From contig CAVYRS010000001.1 in NCBI GenBank assembly GCA_963770995.1, forward strand, positions 930,001-994,000: 64,000 nt of DNA, read 5' to 3'. Position 1 is the stretch's first letter. Every line of letters begins with the position of its first letter. The stretch is from CAVSWN01 sp963770995 (GTDB taxonomy: Bacteria > Acidobacteriota > Vicinamibacteria > Vicinamibacterales > CAVVIG01). Below, piece after piece: positions 9,359 to 17,958 of this stretch. Below the pieces are notes generated by a model. That model was not told the DNA's origin. It ran no database searches and was given only the letters and a program-made list of their open reading frames with translations. The translations under genes and the position numbers were made by a program.

Positions 9359-11821
9359 CTATTGTGGTCCCACGGTCGCCTTGCTCAGGCGCTCGATCAG
9401 CATCGCGTCGAGGATCAACCCGGAGACACGCGTACGGCTAGACGCGTGGATCTGTTCCGGTGTTCCATCGAACACCACGAGAATCGGATCGCGTCCGGCC
9501 ACGAGCTCGCGAAGCGCCGCGCTCTGAATCAGCGGCGACAACATTGCGCCTGCGCCCTTCACGTTCAGCCAGCCGAAGGCGGCCGGGTGGAGTCCGGCAG
9601 ACGAGGGCAGCTGGTCGAGGAAATCCGGCGACCACACGAGCGGCGTGCCGCCGTTCGCGGTCGCGATCGCACGCTCCGCGCCGCCGCGATCGGAGGCCGC
9701 CACCATGTAGCCTCGATCGTACGTCCACGTGATGCTGAGCGGAAGTCCTCCTGGCTTGATCGTGCTCCACGTCCGTCCGCTCGCGCTTTCCTGCTCGAAT
9801 ACGATCCGCTTTGCTTGCTCGTCGGGTCCAAGTTCCGCGTTGAACGTGTCCACCAGCTTCTGGAGGGAGCTGTCGATCACCGGCGGGTTATTCGCCAGGC
9901 TCGCCATCACCCACGTCGGGCCGCTGGCCGAGAGTCCGGTCAGCGCCAGCGCCGATTCGGTCCCCCACGCCGCCGTCAGGTTCTCGATGAAGCCGGCGCC
10001 GAGCTTCTCGTCCAGCGTCGTCAGACCGCGTTCGAAGTCCGGCTCCGATTTGGTGATCTGCGCGGCGAACTCCTCGAACAACTGCAACGGCTCGCGAGTC
10101 GACACATAGCCGGCGGCGAGGGCATCGGCGGGCAGATACTCCGCCGCGCCACCGGAGCCGGCGTCCGCCAGCCACGATCCCATTCCCGTTCGCGGCCCCT
10201 CGAATGCGAACGTGACTTCGTTCTCTTCCGCACCTGCCGGAGCACGCTGTTCGAGGAAGAGGTACTTCATCCCGATCATGCCGGCGAGCTCGATCGGCGG
10301 AGCATCGTCTCCCGACGCCGCCTTCACCAAGGGGGGCGCATCCATCCCGATCAGCCAGCCGACGCCGCGCTGGTACCGCTGCGCGAGGACGGTCGCAAAC
10401 GCGGAGCCGGCGCCCTGCCCCAGGTGACCGAGCGCCCACGACAGTTGCGACGGCGAGCTTGAAACGACCATCAAGTCGTCGGAAACCGAATACGGTGCGG
10501 CAGACTCGTCCGCCGCGGCGAAGAGCCCCTCCAGCGCGCTCGCGAGCTCCGCCCGTTTGCCGGGCTGCACCCGCGCCATCACCATCGGCACAGGGTCGCT
10601 CATTCCTGCGGCGACGCTGGCGCAGAAGACGATTTCGTCCCCGAGCAGCGGGTTCACCGACTGGACGCGGCTCACCATGTATCTCAACCGCTGTCCCGTC
10701 TCGGAATTCCACCACGCTCCGAACGTCGCGTTCTGAGCCGACTGTTCCTCCGCGAGCGCCAGGGCGCGGTCGATCGTGATCCCGGGATTTGGCACCGTGC
10801 CGTAGACGACCGCCCCTGCGGGAAGATGCGAGAGCAGAGTCGCGTTGGTCCGCATCTGGCCGGGCAACGCCGCCAGCGCGCGCTCGATTTTCACGAACGA
10901 CCCGAGCAGCTCCAGGTACTGCTCTGCGTCGGGGCTCCACGAAACGGCGTCCGCGACCGAGGTCGCCAGCGCCGGGCTCGAGGCCGCCTGCTGGCCGGGG
11001 CTGAGGAGCACCTGCCTTCCAGGCTGGTTGACGGCGACCGATCCCTCGACGACGGAGATCACCGATCCGCCCATGCCGGCCGACACGGCGAAGACGGTTC
11101 CCTTCACCGAGGCGATGGAATCGCGCGTCAGAACCCGCAGACTTCCCCGGCGCTGTTTGGCGGCCTTGACGATGATGTCGCCGCACAGGAGGTGAATGGC
11201 CTGACCGCTCCACGCCGCGGTCACGAACAGCTCGGTTCGCTCGTTGACGTCGACCGTCGATCCGTCGGCGAGCCGCAACACGGCGTGAGCGCCCGGGCCC
11301 GTGCGGACCGACTCGCGTTCGCCGATGGCGGCGCCTGCTTCGAGAGAGCCAACGGACAGGCGGTACAGTCCGCCGTTGGCGGAAACGACCGTGGCGCGCG
11401 GACCGCCGGGCGCCATCATGGCGTCGATGGTGCCGCGTCCGAAATATACGACTGAGAGGAGCAGTGCGGCGGCTGCGGCCAGGCCTCCCCATTTCATCCA
11501 GCGCGAGGAAGACCCGCCTTCGCCAAGGCTACGGCGTGCCAAGCCGCGTGGCATGGCGACGACCGTTCTCTCGCCCTTCATCTCGGCCATCCGGGCGCGA
11601 CAGCCGGGGCAGCGACTGAGATGATCCTCCACGAGGATGCGGCGGCTGCCGCCCAACTCGTTACCAAGATACGCGCGGAAGTCCTGACGGAGCTCCGCAC
11701 AGGTGGCGTTGGCGGCGTTCACCGTCTCCCACACGCGTGCCCGCGCGGCGTCGAGCGTGCCGGCGGGGACGGCTTCGTCTTTCATCTCTTGGAGTGCGCG
11801 TTCCAGACGGTCTTCGGACAT
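9359..11821 (-). CDS. large FecR-domain anti-sigma/sensor protein with zinc-finger N-terminus
   Basis: An 820-aa membrane protein and probable partner of the ECF sigma factor encoded 107 bp upstream. Residues 35-85 form a cytosolic zf-HC2-like anti-sigma zinc finger (CAELRQDF...HLSRCPGC). One transmembrane helix follows (about 110-130, WGGLAAAAALLLSVVYFG). Residues 150-290 are a FecR domain (GPGAHAVLRLADGSTVDVNE, SIASVKGTVFAVS, VVEGSVAV). The remaining 530 residues are an uncharacterised extracytoplasmic region with repeated strand-rich units starting LPAGAVVYGTVPNPG, resembling DUF3352-like proteins. The segment RGLARRSLGEGGSS between zinc finger and helix is encoded by a dispersed palindromic repeat. 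Expected role: holds the sigma factor until an envelope signal arrives. Confidence 0.85.
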   Translation of the reverse strand: MSEDRLERALQEMKDEAVPAGTLDAARARVWETVNAANATCAELRQDFRAYLGNELGGSRRILVEDHLSRCPGCRARMAEMKGERTVVAMPRGLARRSLGEGGSSSRWMKWGGLAAAAALLLSVVYFGRGTIDAMMAPGGPRATVVSANGGLYRLSVGSLEAGAAIGERESVRTGPGAHAVLRLADGSTVDVNERTELFVTAAWSGQAIHLLCGDIIVKAAKQRRGSLRVLTRDSIASVKGTVFAVSAGMGGSVISVVEGSVAVNQPGRQVLLSPGQQAASSPALATSVADAVSWSPDAEQYLELLGSFVKIERALAALPGQMRTNATLLSHLPAGAVVYGTVPNPGITIDRALALAEEQSAQNATFGAWWNSETGQRLRYMVSRVQSVNPLLGDEIVFCASVAAGMSDPVPMVMARVQPGKRAELASALEGLFAAADESAAPYSVSDDLMVVSSSPSQLSWALGHLGQGAGSAFATVLAQRYQRGVGWLIGMDAPPLVKAASGDDAPPIELAGMIGMKYLFLEQRAPAGAEENEVTFAFEGPRTGMGSWLADAGSGGAAEYLPADALAAGYVSTREPLQLFEEFAAQITKSEPDFERGLTTLDEKLGAGFIENLTAAWGTESALALTGLSASGPTWVMASLANNPPVIDSSLQKLVDTFNAELGPDEQAKRIVFEQESASGRTWSTIKPGGLPLSITWTYDRGYMVAASDRGGAERAIATANGGTPLVWSPDFLDQLPSSAGLHPAAFGWLNVKGAGAMLSPLIQSAALRELVAGRDPILVVFDGTPEQIHASSRTRVSGLILDAMLIERLSKATVGPQ
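11514..11536. repeat. dispersed palindromic repeat inside a coding gene
   Basis: A 23-bp sequence running from CCGCCTTCGCC to GGCTACGGCG, sharing 20 of 23 bases with 8304-8326. It is in frame within the anti-sigma gene and encodes ARRSLGEGG in the linker between zinc finger and transmembrane helix. Confidence 0.65.
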
Positions 11822-11928
11822 GCCTACCTCTCACCATTTCATAACGCAGGAGAACGCCGACTATTACATCGGGACTACTCCGCCCGCTCCGGGCGGGTGC
11901 GTAAAGTCTCTGATCCAGCGGTCCATTC

Positions 11929-12456
11929 CTAGCGTTCTAGTTCGGCTTGCAGCCGGAGCCGAATCCGGTGCAGCCTGACGGCGACGTTGTTCTTCTCGAT
12001 CTGAAACATCCCCGCCAGTTCTTCGTTCGACAGTCCCTCGACGTACCGCAGCAAGAAGAGGCTGGCGTCCTCGCTGTCCAGGGCGGCGATCGCACGTCGA
12101 AGCCGCTCTTTCAGCAGCAGCGGCGGCTGGGACGCGTGCGGCGCCTGATCGTCGTACTCCGCCTCGGCATGCAGCTCCCGGCGGCGCAGCACGTCGACGG
12201 CCGCGTTGACGGCGGCGCGCCGGAAGTAGGCCGCTGGCAGCGCAGCGTCCTCGAAGTCTCGTTCCCGGGCCAGGACGCGGAGGAAGACTGTCTGCAGGAC
12301 GTCCTCGGCGTCGGCCGGATTCCCGGTGACGCGAAGGGCCGCGCAGAATACCGCCTCGTAATGGCGCTCGTACAGCTCGGCAAACCCCGCCAGCTGGGTC
12401 GTGGCAGTCATGAAAGCCAGCTCGTTAATGTATGCGCCGGCTGTGGCTGTGGACAC
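11929..12456 (-). CDS. ECF-type RNA polymerase sigma factor
   Basis: A 175-aa sigma-70 family factor of the extracytoplasmic-function type. Region 2 is residues about 25-90 (FAELYERHYEAVFCAALRVT, then AEDVLQTVFLRVL). Region 4 is the C-terminus (LSNEELAGMFQIEKNNVAVR). The GTG start at 12456 is preceded by GAGG at suitable spacing; an ATG at 12411 would remove 15 residues without touching region 2. It heads the operon-like series that continues through anti-sigma, ATPases and permeases, so it probably controls that module and itself. Confidence 0.92.
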   Translation of the reverse strand: MSTATAGAYINELAFMTATTQLAGFAELYERHYEAVFCAALRVTGNPADAEDVLQTVFLRVLARERDFEDAALPAAYFRRAAVNAAVDVLRRRELHAEAEYDDQAPHASQPPLLLKERLRRAIAALDSEDASLFLLRYVEGLSNEELAGMFQIEKNNVAVRLHRIRLRLQAELER

Positions 12457-12933
12457 TTGTCCGCCCTCGTCAGCCTTAACGCACGAGGAGGGCGACTATT
12501 ACACCGTGCAGTGAAAAACTTGTAGCGCCGTCGCTTCGGAGTCCATGTAGGCGTGGACCTTCAGGTCCGCCCGATGTTCACCGGGACTGACGAGGTTGCT
12601 ATAGCAGATGTTCATTTCGATGTAGCAGCCTGTCCATCGCCGTAGGCCTTATACGTGGATCTTCAGTCCTTGGAGGCGTGCGTCGGCGATATTCGTCCCA
12701 TCCCAATGCAGCATGGACCCAGCACTTTTGGTCGAGCGTCTGGCCCGAACCAAGGACGAAGGACACACGACTGGGGACGAGCGCTACCCGGATTTCGAAA
12801 TGTTGTAGGCGTCCGTCTTCACTCGCGCGGTTGTCCGCCGTATTCAGGGGCTGAGATGGTGGAAGGCGGGCCGGACGCGCCCAATCAGTCGCCAGTCACA
12901 CGTCGGCAGTCGTCAGCCACGACAGCCACCTCT
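12457..12933. other. intergenic region with a short palindrome
   Basis: No gene is supported in these 477 bases between the sigma factor start and the end of the LVIVD gene. A palindrome lies around 12550-12571 (GGACCT-TC-AGGTCC core). The promoter of the sigma factor operon should lie near 12460-12520, but I cannot place -35/-10 boxes reliably. Confidence 0.4.
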
Positions 12934-15008
12934 CTATCGACTCGCGGCGCCCAGATCCGTGACCGTCGACGCGAGCATCTTCACCTTCTTCTGATCGCTC
13001 GACGCCTCGGCCGCCGTGTTCAATTGCGACGCCAGCGCCGCCAGCGCGGTGCGGCGGCCGCTGCCCGAGGCCCGCTCCGCGTTCGCGAGCGCAGTGCGCG
13101 TCGACGTCAGCATCTCCGCCGCGAGGCCCTTCGATCGCTCGAGCTGATCGACGTAGGCGCGCGCGAGGACGAAGCTCGGCGCCCAGACGTACTTTTGCTG
13201 ATCCTGCGTGTTCCAGTACGGCATCCGCACGGTCTTCGCGGCGGCCAGCTCGTTCTCGGTGATGAGGCCGCTCGGCACGAGCTCGTAGACGTCCATTCCG
13301 CGCGCGATCTCCGAGCTGACGATGATGCCGTTGTACCAGTACGCGGACCACGAGCCGGCCATCCTCATGCGATCGGGGTCGAGCGGGCCGCGATCGAAGA
13401 ACGCGATCTCCTGCGGATGATCGATATCGGTCCAGTCGAACACCGACACGCCCCCCTGATACCAGCCCTGCACCATTACGTCGCGGCCGGGAATAGGAAT
13501 CAGCGAGCCATTGTGCGCGACGCAGTTCTCGAGCGAGGTCTGCGGCGCCGGCAGCTTGTAGTAGCCGTGGAACTTCAGCTTGTTGTTCTCGATCGTGAAC
13601 AGCGCGTTGCTGCCCCACTCTTTCTTGTCGGTGACGCGGCACCGCGGCTGGCCGCCGCCGCCCCATTCGTCAGTGAACAGCAGCTTCGTCCCGTCATTGT
13701 TGAACGTTGCGGAATGCCAGAACGACATGTTCGCGTCAGCCACGGCGTCGATGCGAACCGGACGCTCCGGATCGCGAATGTCGAGCAGCAAACCGAGGCC
13801 GGCGCACGCGCCCCCGGCGAGGCCAATCTCCGGATAGACGGTGATGTCGTGACATTGATTCGGACCCGTCGGCGGCCCCGGCGGTTGATTGCCCCGCCCC
13901 TGTCCGCCCGGCCCGCCGCGTCCAGCCTCGCCGCGCGCCGCCGCCGCCGCCGCGCTGCCTCGCGATCGCGCTGGTCCTGGGCCGCGCGCTCTTCGTTGCG
14001 CGGCGGAACCGGCAGACCCTGGAAGATGCGCGGGGAGCTGACGATGGCCGCCTGCACGGGCGCGCGCAGCGGAATCTTGATCACTTCGAGCCGGAACCGC
14101 GCGGTGTTCGGATCGTCGATGCCGCCGTCCTGGCATCCCGGCACTTCTTCCTCGGAGCGGACGCGCGCCGTGCCCGACACGTAGACGAACACGTTCGCAT
14201 CGTCGCCCTGCTTGGTGACGACGGTGTGAGTGTGCGAGCCGCGGCACGTCTGCACCGTCGTCACGAGCCTTGGACGCTTGACGTCGCTGATGTCGAAGAC
14301 GCGGATGCCGCGCACGCGCAGCGTGCTCACCGGCTCGGGGACGCCTGCGAATCCGCAGTCGGTGCGGCTGTTGGTCGCTTCCGATGACATGAACAGCAGA
14401 TTCCTGTAGACCGACACGTCGTTCTGCGACGCGGGACACAGGTAGGTCTGCATCAGCATCGGCTTCGACGGATTGCTGATGTCGAAGATCTCGAAGCCGT
14501 TGTAATTGCCCATGATGACCAGGTTGCCGGTGAACGCGAGGTCGGAGTGCGTCGCGCCCAGCACTCGCCCCGTTGGCGGAGTCGTCGAGAGCATGCGCAT
14601 GTTCCACGCGGCCTGCGCGGCGTCCCAGCGGCCGGGCCTGAGGCCGACCCGCGGATCCGGCGACGGCGCCGTCATCGAGACGATCGGATCGACCGGCTTC
14701 GGCATCACCGCGGGCGGCGGAGGCGGTGGCGGCGGCGGCGTGCCGCGTCCGCCTCCTGGCGCGCCCGCCTGCCCTGAGCCTGTCGAAGGGGCTGCGGGTG
14801 GAGTCGCCGCGGCCGGCGCTGAGGGCGGCGTCGGCGTCGGTGTGGCCGTCGGCGTGGCCGTCGGCGTGGCGGTGGGTGTCGGCGTGGCCGGCGCCGCGGC
14901 TGGCGGCCTCGGCGTGGTCGCCGGCGCCGATGCTTGCTGGTCGGCAGTCTTACACGCGAACCATCCCACCGCGAGTGCCGCAACAAACAGCGTGTGTATT
15001 TTTCTCAT
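12934..15008 (-). CDS. LVIVD-repeat surface protein (frame break near 13945)
   Basis: An exported beta-propeller-like protein of about 690 residues. The N-terminus is a lipoprotein-like signal (ALAVGWFACKTAD, candidate lipobox Cys 19). It is followed by a Pro/Thr/Ala repeat linker and a nine-proline run. LVIVD-type repeats follow: LVIMGNYNGFEIFDISNPSK, IRVFDISDVKRPRLVTT, then after a frame change in a GC-rich Arg/Ala stretch near 13945, LLLDIRDPERPVRIDAVA, VSVFDWTDIDHPQEIAFFD and GMDVYELVPSG. Such proteins are found in Acidobacteriota with DUF305 proteins; biochemical role unknown. The start overlaps the DUF305 stop as ATGA. Confidence 0.82.
14772..14790. repeat. dispersed palindrome-like repeat within the LVIVD gene
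   Basis: CCCTGAGCCTGTCGAAGGG, a 19-bp imperfect palindrome of a type scattered through many GC-rich bacterial genomes. Here it is read in frame inside the low-complexity linker (encoding PSTGSGQ on the minus strand). Confidence 0.6.
14828..14890. repeat. 12-bp tandem repeat encoding Pro/Thr/Ala linker
   Basis: The unit GTCGGCGTGGCC is repeated about five times with small variations. On the minus strand it encodes the PTATPTATPT linker of the LVIVD protein, a flexible stalk between the lipid anchor and the propeller. Confidence 0.75.
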
Positions 15009-15622
15009 CGCTTGCGATCCCCCAGCATGTCGCGCATGCGCTCAATCTCTATCCCTTGATCGGCGTACACATCCGACGCGAACTTGAAGACGGTTTCATC
15101 CTGAGCGGCGCCGTACGAGGCGAAGAGCTTGTCGACCATGTCGATCGCACCCTGGTGATGCTTGATCATGCCCTCGAGGAACAGGCGATCGAACTCGGGC
15201 CCGCGCGCCTTGTCGAGCGCCGCCATCTCCTCGTCGGTCAGCATGCCCGGCATCAACATCTCATGGACCGTGCCGTCCATCTTCATTTTGTGGCGCGTGG
15301 ACGTCGCGTCGGGGACCTCGAGTCCGCGATCGGCCAACCACTCCCGCATCATCGCGATCTCGTCCCGCTGCGCGACGACGATGCGCTCGCAGAGGATTGC
15401 GACGTCCTGGCGGGCGCCGTGCGTGGGCGCCCAGCCGGCCATGATGACAGCCTGGGCGTGATGGGGAATCATGCCGGCCATGAAGTCCACGTCGGCGTCG
15501 CTGTACGGCAGGTGGCCCAGTCCCGGCGGTGTCGGATGCAGGCGTGCCTTCCGCGCGTTCGTGCAGCCGGCGGCAGCAACAACAAGAACGGCGATGATAG
15601 CAGCGAGCGACCGTGTACCCAT
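15005..15622 (-). CDS. DUF305 ferritin-like lipoprotein
   Basis: A 205-aa exported protein. The start at 15622 gives the signal MGTRSLAAIIAVLVVAAAGC with a lipobox Cys. The mature part contains two copies of the DUF305 half-repeat, MAGMIPHHAQAVIMAGWA and LEGMIKHHQGAIDM. In each, an M-x-x-HH motif lies on a helix of a four-helix bundle thought to bind metal. It is the first gene of a two-gene unit with the LVIVD protein, overlapping by 4 bp. Role unknown; metal handling is a family-level guess. Confidence 0.9.
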   Translation of the reverse strand: MGTRSLAAIIAVLVVAAAGCTNARKARLHPTPPGLGHLPYSDADVDFMAGMIPHHAQAVIMAGWAPTHGARQDVAILCERIVVAQRDEIAMMREWLADRGLEVPDATSTRHKMKMDGTVHEMLMPGMLTDEEMAALDKARGPEFDRLFLEGMIKHHQGAIDMVDKLFASYGAAQDETVFKFASDVYADQGIEIERMRDMLGDRKR

Positions 15623-15707
15623 GCGGCGCCTTGGCCGTATCGTATGCGATTCGCGGCGATCCACGTCTCCTCGATCCGGCAGACGCCCGTTGCTTCTGAT
15701 CTGCGAC

Positions 15708-15751
15708 GGCCCCGTAGCTCAGGTGGATGGAGCACCGGCCTTCTAAGCCGG
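15708..15751 (+). pseudogene. 5' half of a tRNA-Arg (TCT)
   Basis: These 44 bases equal the acceptor 5' strand, D arm and anticodon arm of the tRNA-Arg at 4511, with 41 of 44 identical and anticodon TCT preserved. No T arm or matching 3' acceptor strand follows; after the GCCGG of the anticodon stem the sequence changes to GATCCTTGGTCAATAG and a region of lower GC. The gene is truncated exactly at the left edge of the mobile-element scar. Confidence 0.85.
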
Positions 15752-16365
15752 ATCCTTGGTCAATAGAATCAACAACTTGCAGTCTGCACAGTACGACAAT
15801 TGTAGTGATTACCGTCCCGAACGAGCGCGCTCATCCTCGGGCACCTGCCCGTCCCACTCACCGACGTAAGTGATTGCTGGACCGCTATTTCTGCATGGCC
15901 GTCGAGGCCAACCCAACCTGCAATTATCGGGAAACCACCGGCCGAAAAAGCCGTTGCTCCACTCAGGCCAATGATTGGTCTTTTTGGTTGATATCTGAAT
16001 GATCCGAGTGTCGCAGCGAGGCTCGGCCACATAAGCAGGGAACGAACCTTGGGTTTTGACGTGCGACAAACGGAAGTCAATACGAACCTAATCCCACACG
16101 CAGAGCCATGGGGAATCGCCCGATCTCTGGCTATTACCCTCAAACCGGCCGGTTTACTCAAGTCGCATCGGATAGGATCTGCTTTCCCGAATGGCATGCC
16201 TATCGACAACCGCGATCAATCGCTCGTGTCACGCCGCAACCCATCGCTACGATGCCGACTTCGATTCGAGTTCGATTTGTCAACGCCGAGCGTTATAAGG
16301 TTCAGCCAGACACTCTGGGGGTGCCCCGCCCGCTGTTGAAATTCAGCGGCGGCTCGGGTGACATT
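15752..16365. other. lower-GC region of probable foreign origin, no confident gene
   Basis: About 600 bases with visibly lower GC than either side. Short open frames exist on both strands (for example 16108-16386 plus and 15769-16209 minus), but none has a recognisable family, good start signal or codon pattern like the neighbours. It lies between the broken tRNA and the IS256-type transposase remnant. Confidence 0.5.
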
Positions 16366-17300
16366 CTACGCGACGTTCTCCACTGAGACTGCGATGCCGA
16401 GCTGCTGATCGCGAGCACGAAGAGCCGCGACGAGCTTCGGCATATCCTTGTGCCCTTTCAGTCGGCGAAAGCCCTTCACGGCTTCGAGGACCGCGGCGGC
16501 GGTCCAGCGCAGCACCATCTGGCCACCACGCCAGCGTTTGACGTTCCGCTTCACATGCCGGGTGCGGCTGATCAGACTCTCGATCGCATTGGTCGTGGCG
16601 AGCGACTGCCGGAGGCGATCAGACAGACCGAGTGCGATCACGGTGAGCGTCTCGTCGAGTCCTTCGCGGACGCTTGCCGCGGCACTCGGATAGCGATCCT
16701 CGAGGCGTCGCGCCAAATCCTGCAGCAAGCGGCGCGCGGGCGCGACCTCCGTCTGCTTGTAGGCGCGGGCGACGATCGCCCGAACCCACGGACGCTGCCC
16801 CTCCGGCAGATGCTCGAGGATGTTCCTGAGCTTGTGGACCTGGCAGCGATGTATCAACGCCGCTGCACCGAACGTCTGCGTCACCGCTTTGTGCAGCGCC
16901 TTCGAGCCATCGAGGATGACCAAGAGGCTGCAATCGGTCCTGAGGCCACGGCTTTGGAGATCGGCCAAGAGGCTTTGACAGACAGCGGCATTCTCGGTGG
17001 AACCATCCCACAGGCCGAGCGCGTGTTTGGCACCGGTGGTATCGATGCCGAGGGCGACCACGATGCAGTGCTCACCGATGTGAACGCCATCAATCAACAG
17101 CGCCACGAGGTCGAGGGCATCGAGTGCGGTCGATCGCCAGGCGGCGAGCTGCGACTTGGTCTTGGCGACGAACCGCCGACTCACCGCGCTCTTGCTCGTG
17201 CCCCGCGTGCGGATCTTCCGGGCCCGTGGGTTCGAGGCTGCGGCCGTATTGCCGGGTCGCGACGCCCAGGAGCATCTGCTCGACGACGCGACGATTCAAT
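16366..17300 (-). pseudogene. IS256-family (Mutator-type) transposase, frame-broken and N-terminally decayed
   Basis: The C-terminal 270 codons form an IS256-type transposase. The first catalytic Asp is in LLIDGVHIGEHC, the second in LLVILDGSKALHKAV, then the C/H region ALIHRCQVHKLRNILEHLP and the Glu region SLATTNAIESLISRTRHVKR, followed by the WRGGQMVLRW tail. The upstream part LNRRVVEQMLLGVATRQYGR is in another frame; a one-base change near 17180 separates them. Sequence beyond 17300 no longer gives a continuous N-terminus, so the element is probably dead. Terminal inverted repeats could not be assigned with confidence. Confidence 0.85.
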
Positions 17301-17501
17301 GGGTCGGTGTCGTGTCACTCAGCGTTTTGTCGAGCGAGGTACTGCACCATGCGCGACGCCCAACGACTACCGCTCACTCTCCCTCCATGACCTCCTCGAC
17401 GCGCGGAACAATTATCACTACCCGTAGTGTCCCACAGCTGATCGAGCGTTGCTGGCGTAGAGTCCAACCGCGTTTCCGTTCCATTTCGTCTTGGCGATGC
17501 T

Positions 17502-17888
17502 GTGCGGTGGCTGCAGCGCGAACAGGAGGACGGGGTCGTATTCCTCCGCGAAGAGAACCGCGTGCCGAGGGCGTGCCTCGAGGGGCTGCTCAGGCCGGCC
17601 GGAGTTCGCGTGATCCGGACGCCGCCCGCGGCGCCGAACGGCAATGCTCATGCAGAACGCGTCGTGCAGTCGATCAAAGAGGAATGCCTGGGGCGGATCC
17701 TACCGCTGGGTGAGTGGCACCTTCGCCGCCTGGTTCGTGAGTTCGTCGAGCACGATCACCAGGAGCGCAACCACCAAGGGATCGGCAACGAGTTGATCGA
17801 CGGGCCCCCTGCGCAACCAGCGACTGGCTCCATCGAACGCAGTCAACGAGTCGGAGGCGTTCTCAGCTACTACTATCGGTCAGCCGCG
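17502..17888 (+). pseudogene. rve-type (DDE integrase core) transposase, C-terminal fragment
   Basis: Carries the last part of an integrase-core transposase: AGVRVIRTPPAAPNGNAHAE, then RVVQSIKEECLGRILPLGE, the HDHQERNHQGIGNELI helix and the characteristic tail QRVGGVLSYYYRSAA. The Glu of the DDE triad lies in NAHAERVVQSIKEE. The first two Asp motifs and the whole N-terminal helical region are missing, and the reading frame runs past the normal end towards 18011. It is transcribed towards, and ends 70 bp before, the peptidase cassette. Confidence 0.8.
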
Positions 17889-17958
17889 CAGGACGAGCAC
17901 CGCGGAGTTCTGGGACAGTACGGGCTTCCGCACACGAGCGGCAGCCAGGGAGGGCGAT

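Noticed and set aside
9125..10462. A 445-codon plus-strand frame
   Set aside because: Antisense to the anti-sigma protein and ATPase; no recognisable motif.
14700..14900. Possible CRISPR-like repeat array
   Set aside because: The repeats are contiguous 12-mers without spacers and code for a Pro/Thr/Ala linker.
15769..16209. 146-codon minus-strand frame in the low-GC scar
   Set aside because: No good start, no family and overlapping alternatives on the other strand; kept as an unassigned region.
16300..17440. Terminal inverted repeats of the IS256-type element
   Set aside because: Candidate ends did not pair convincingly by eye, so no boundaries are claimed.
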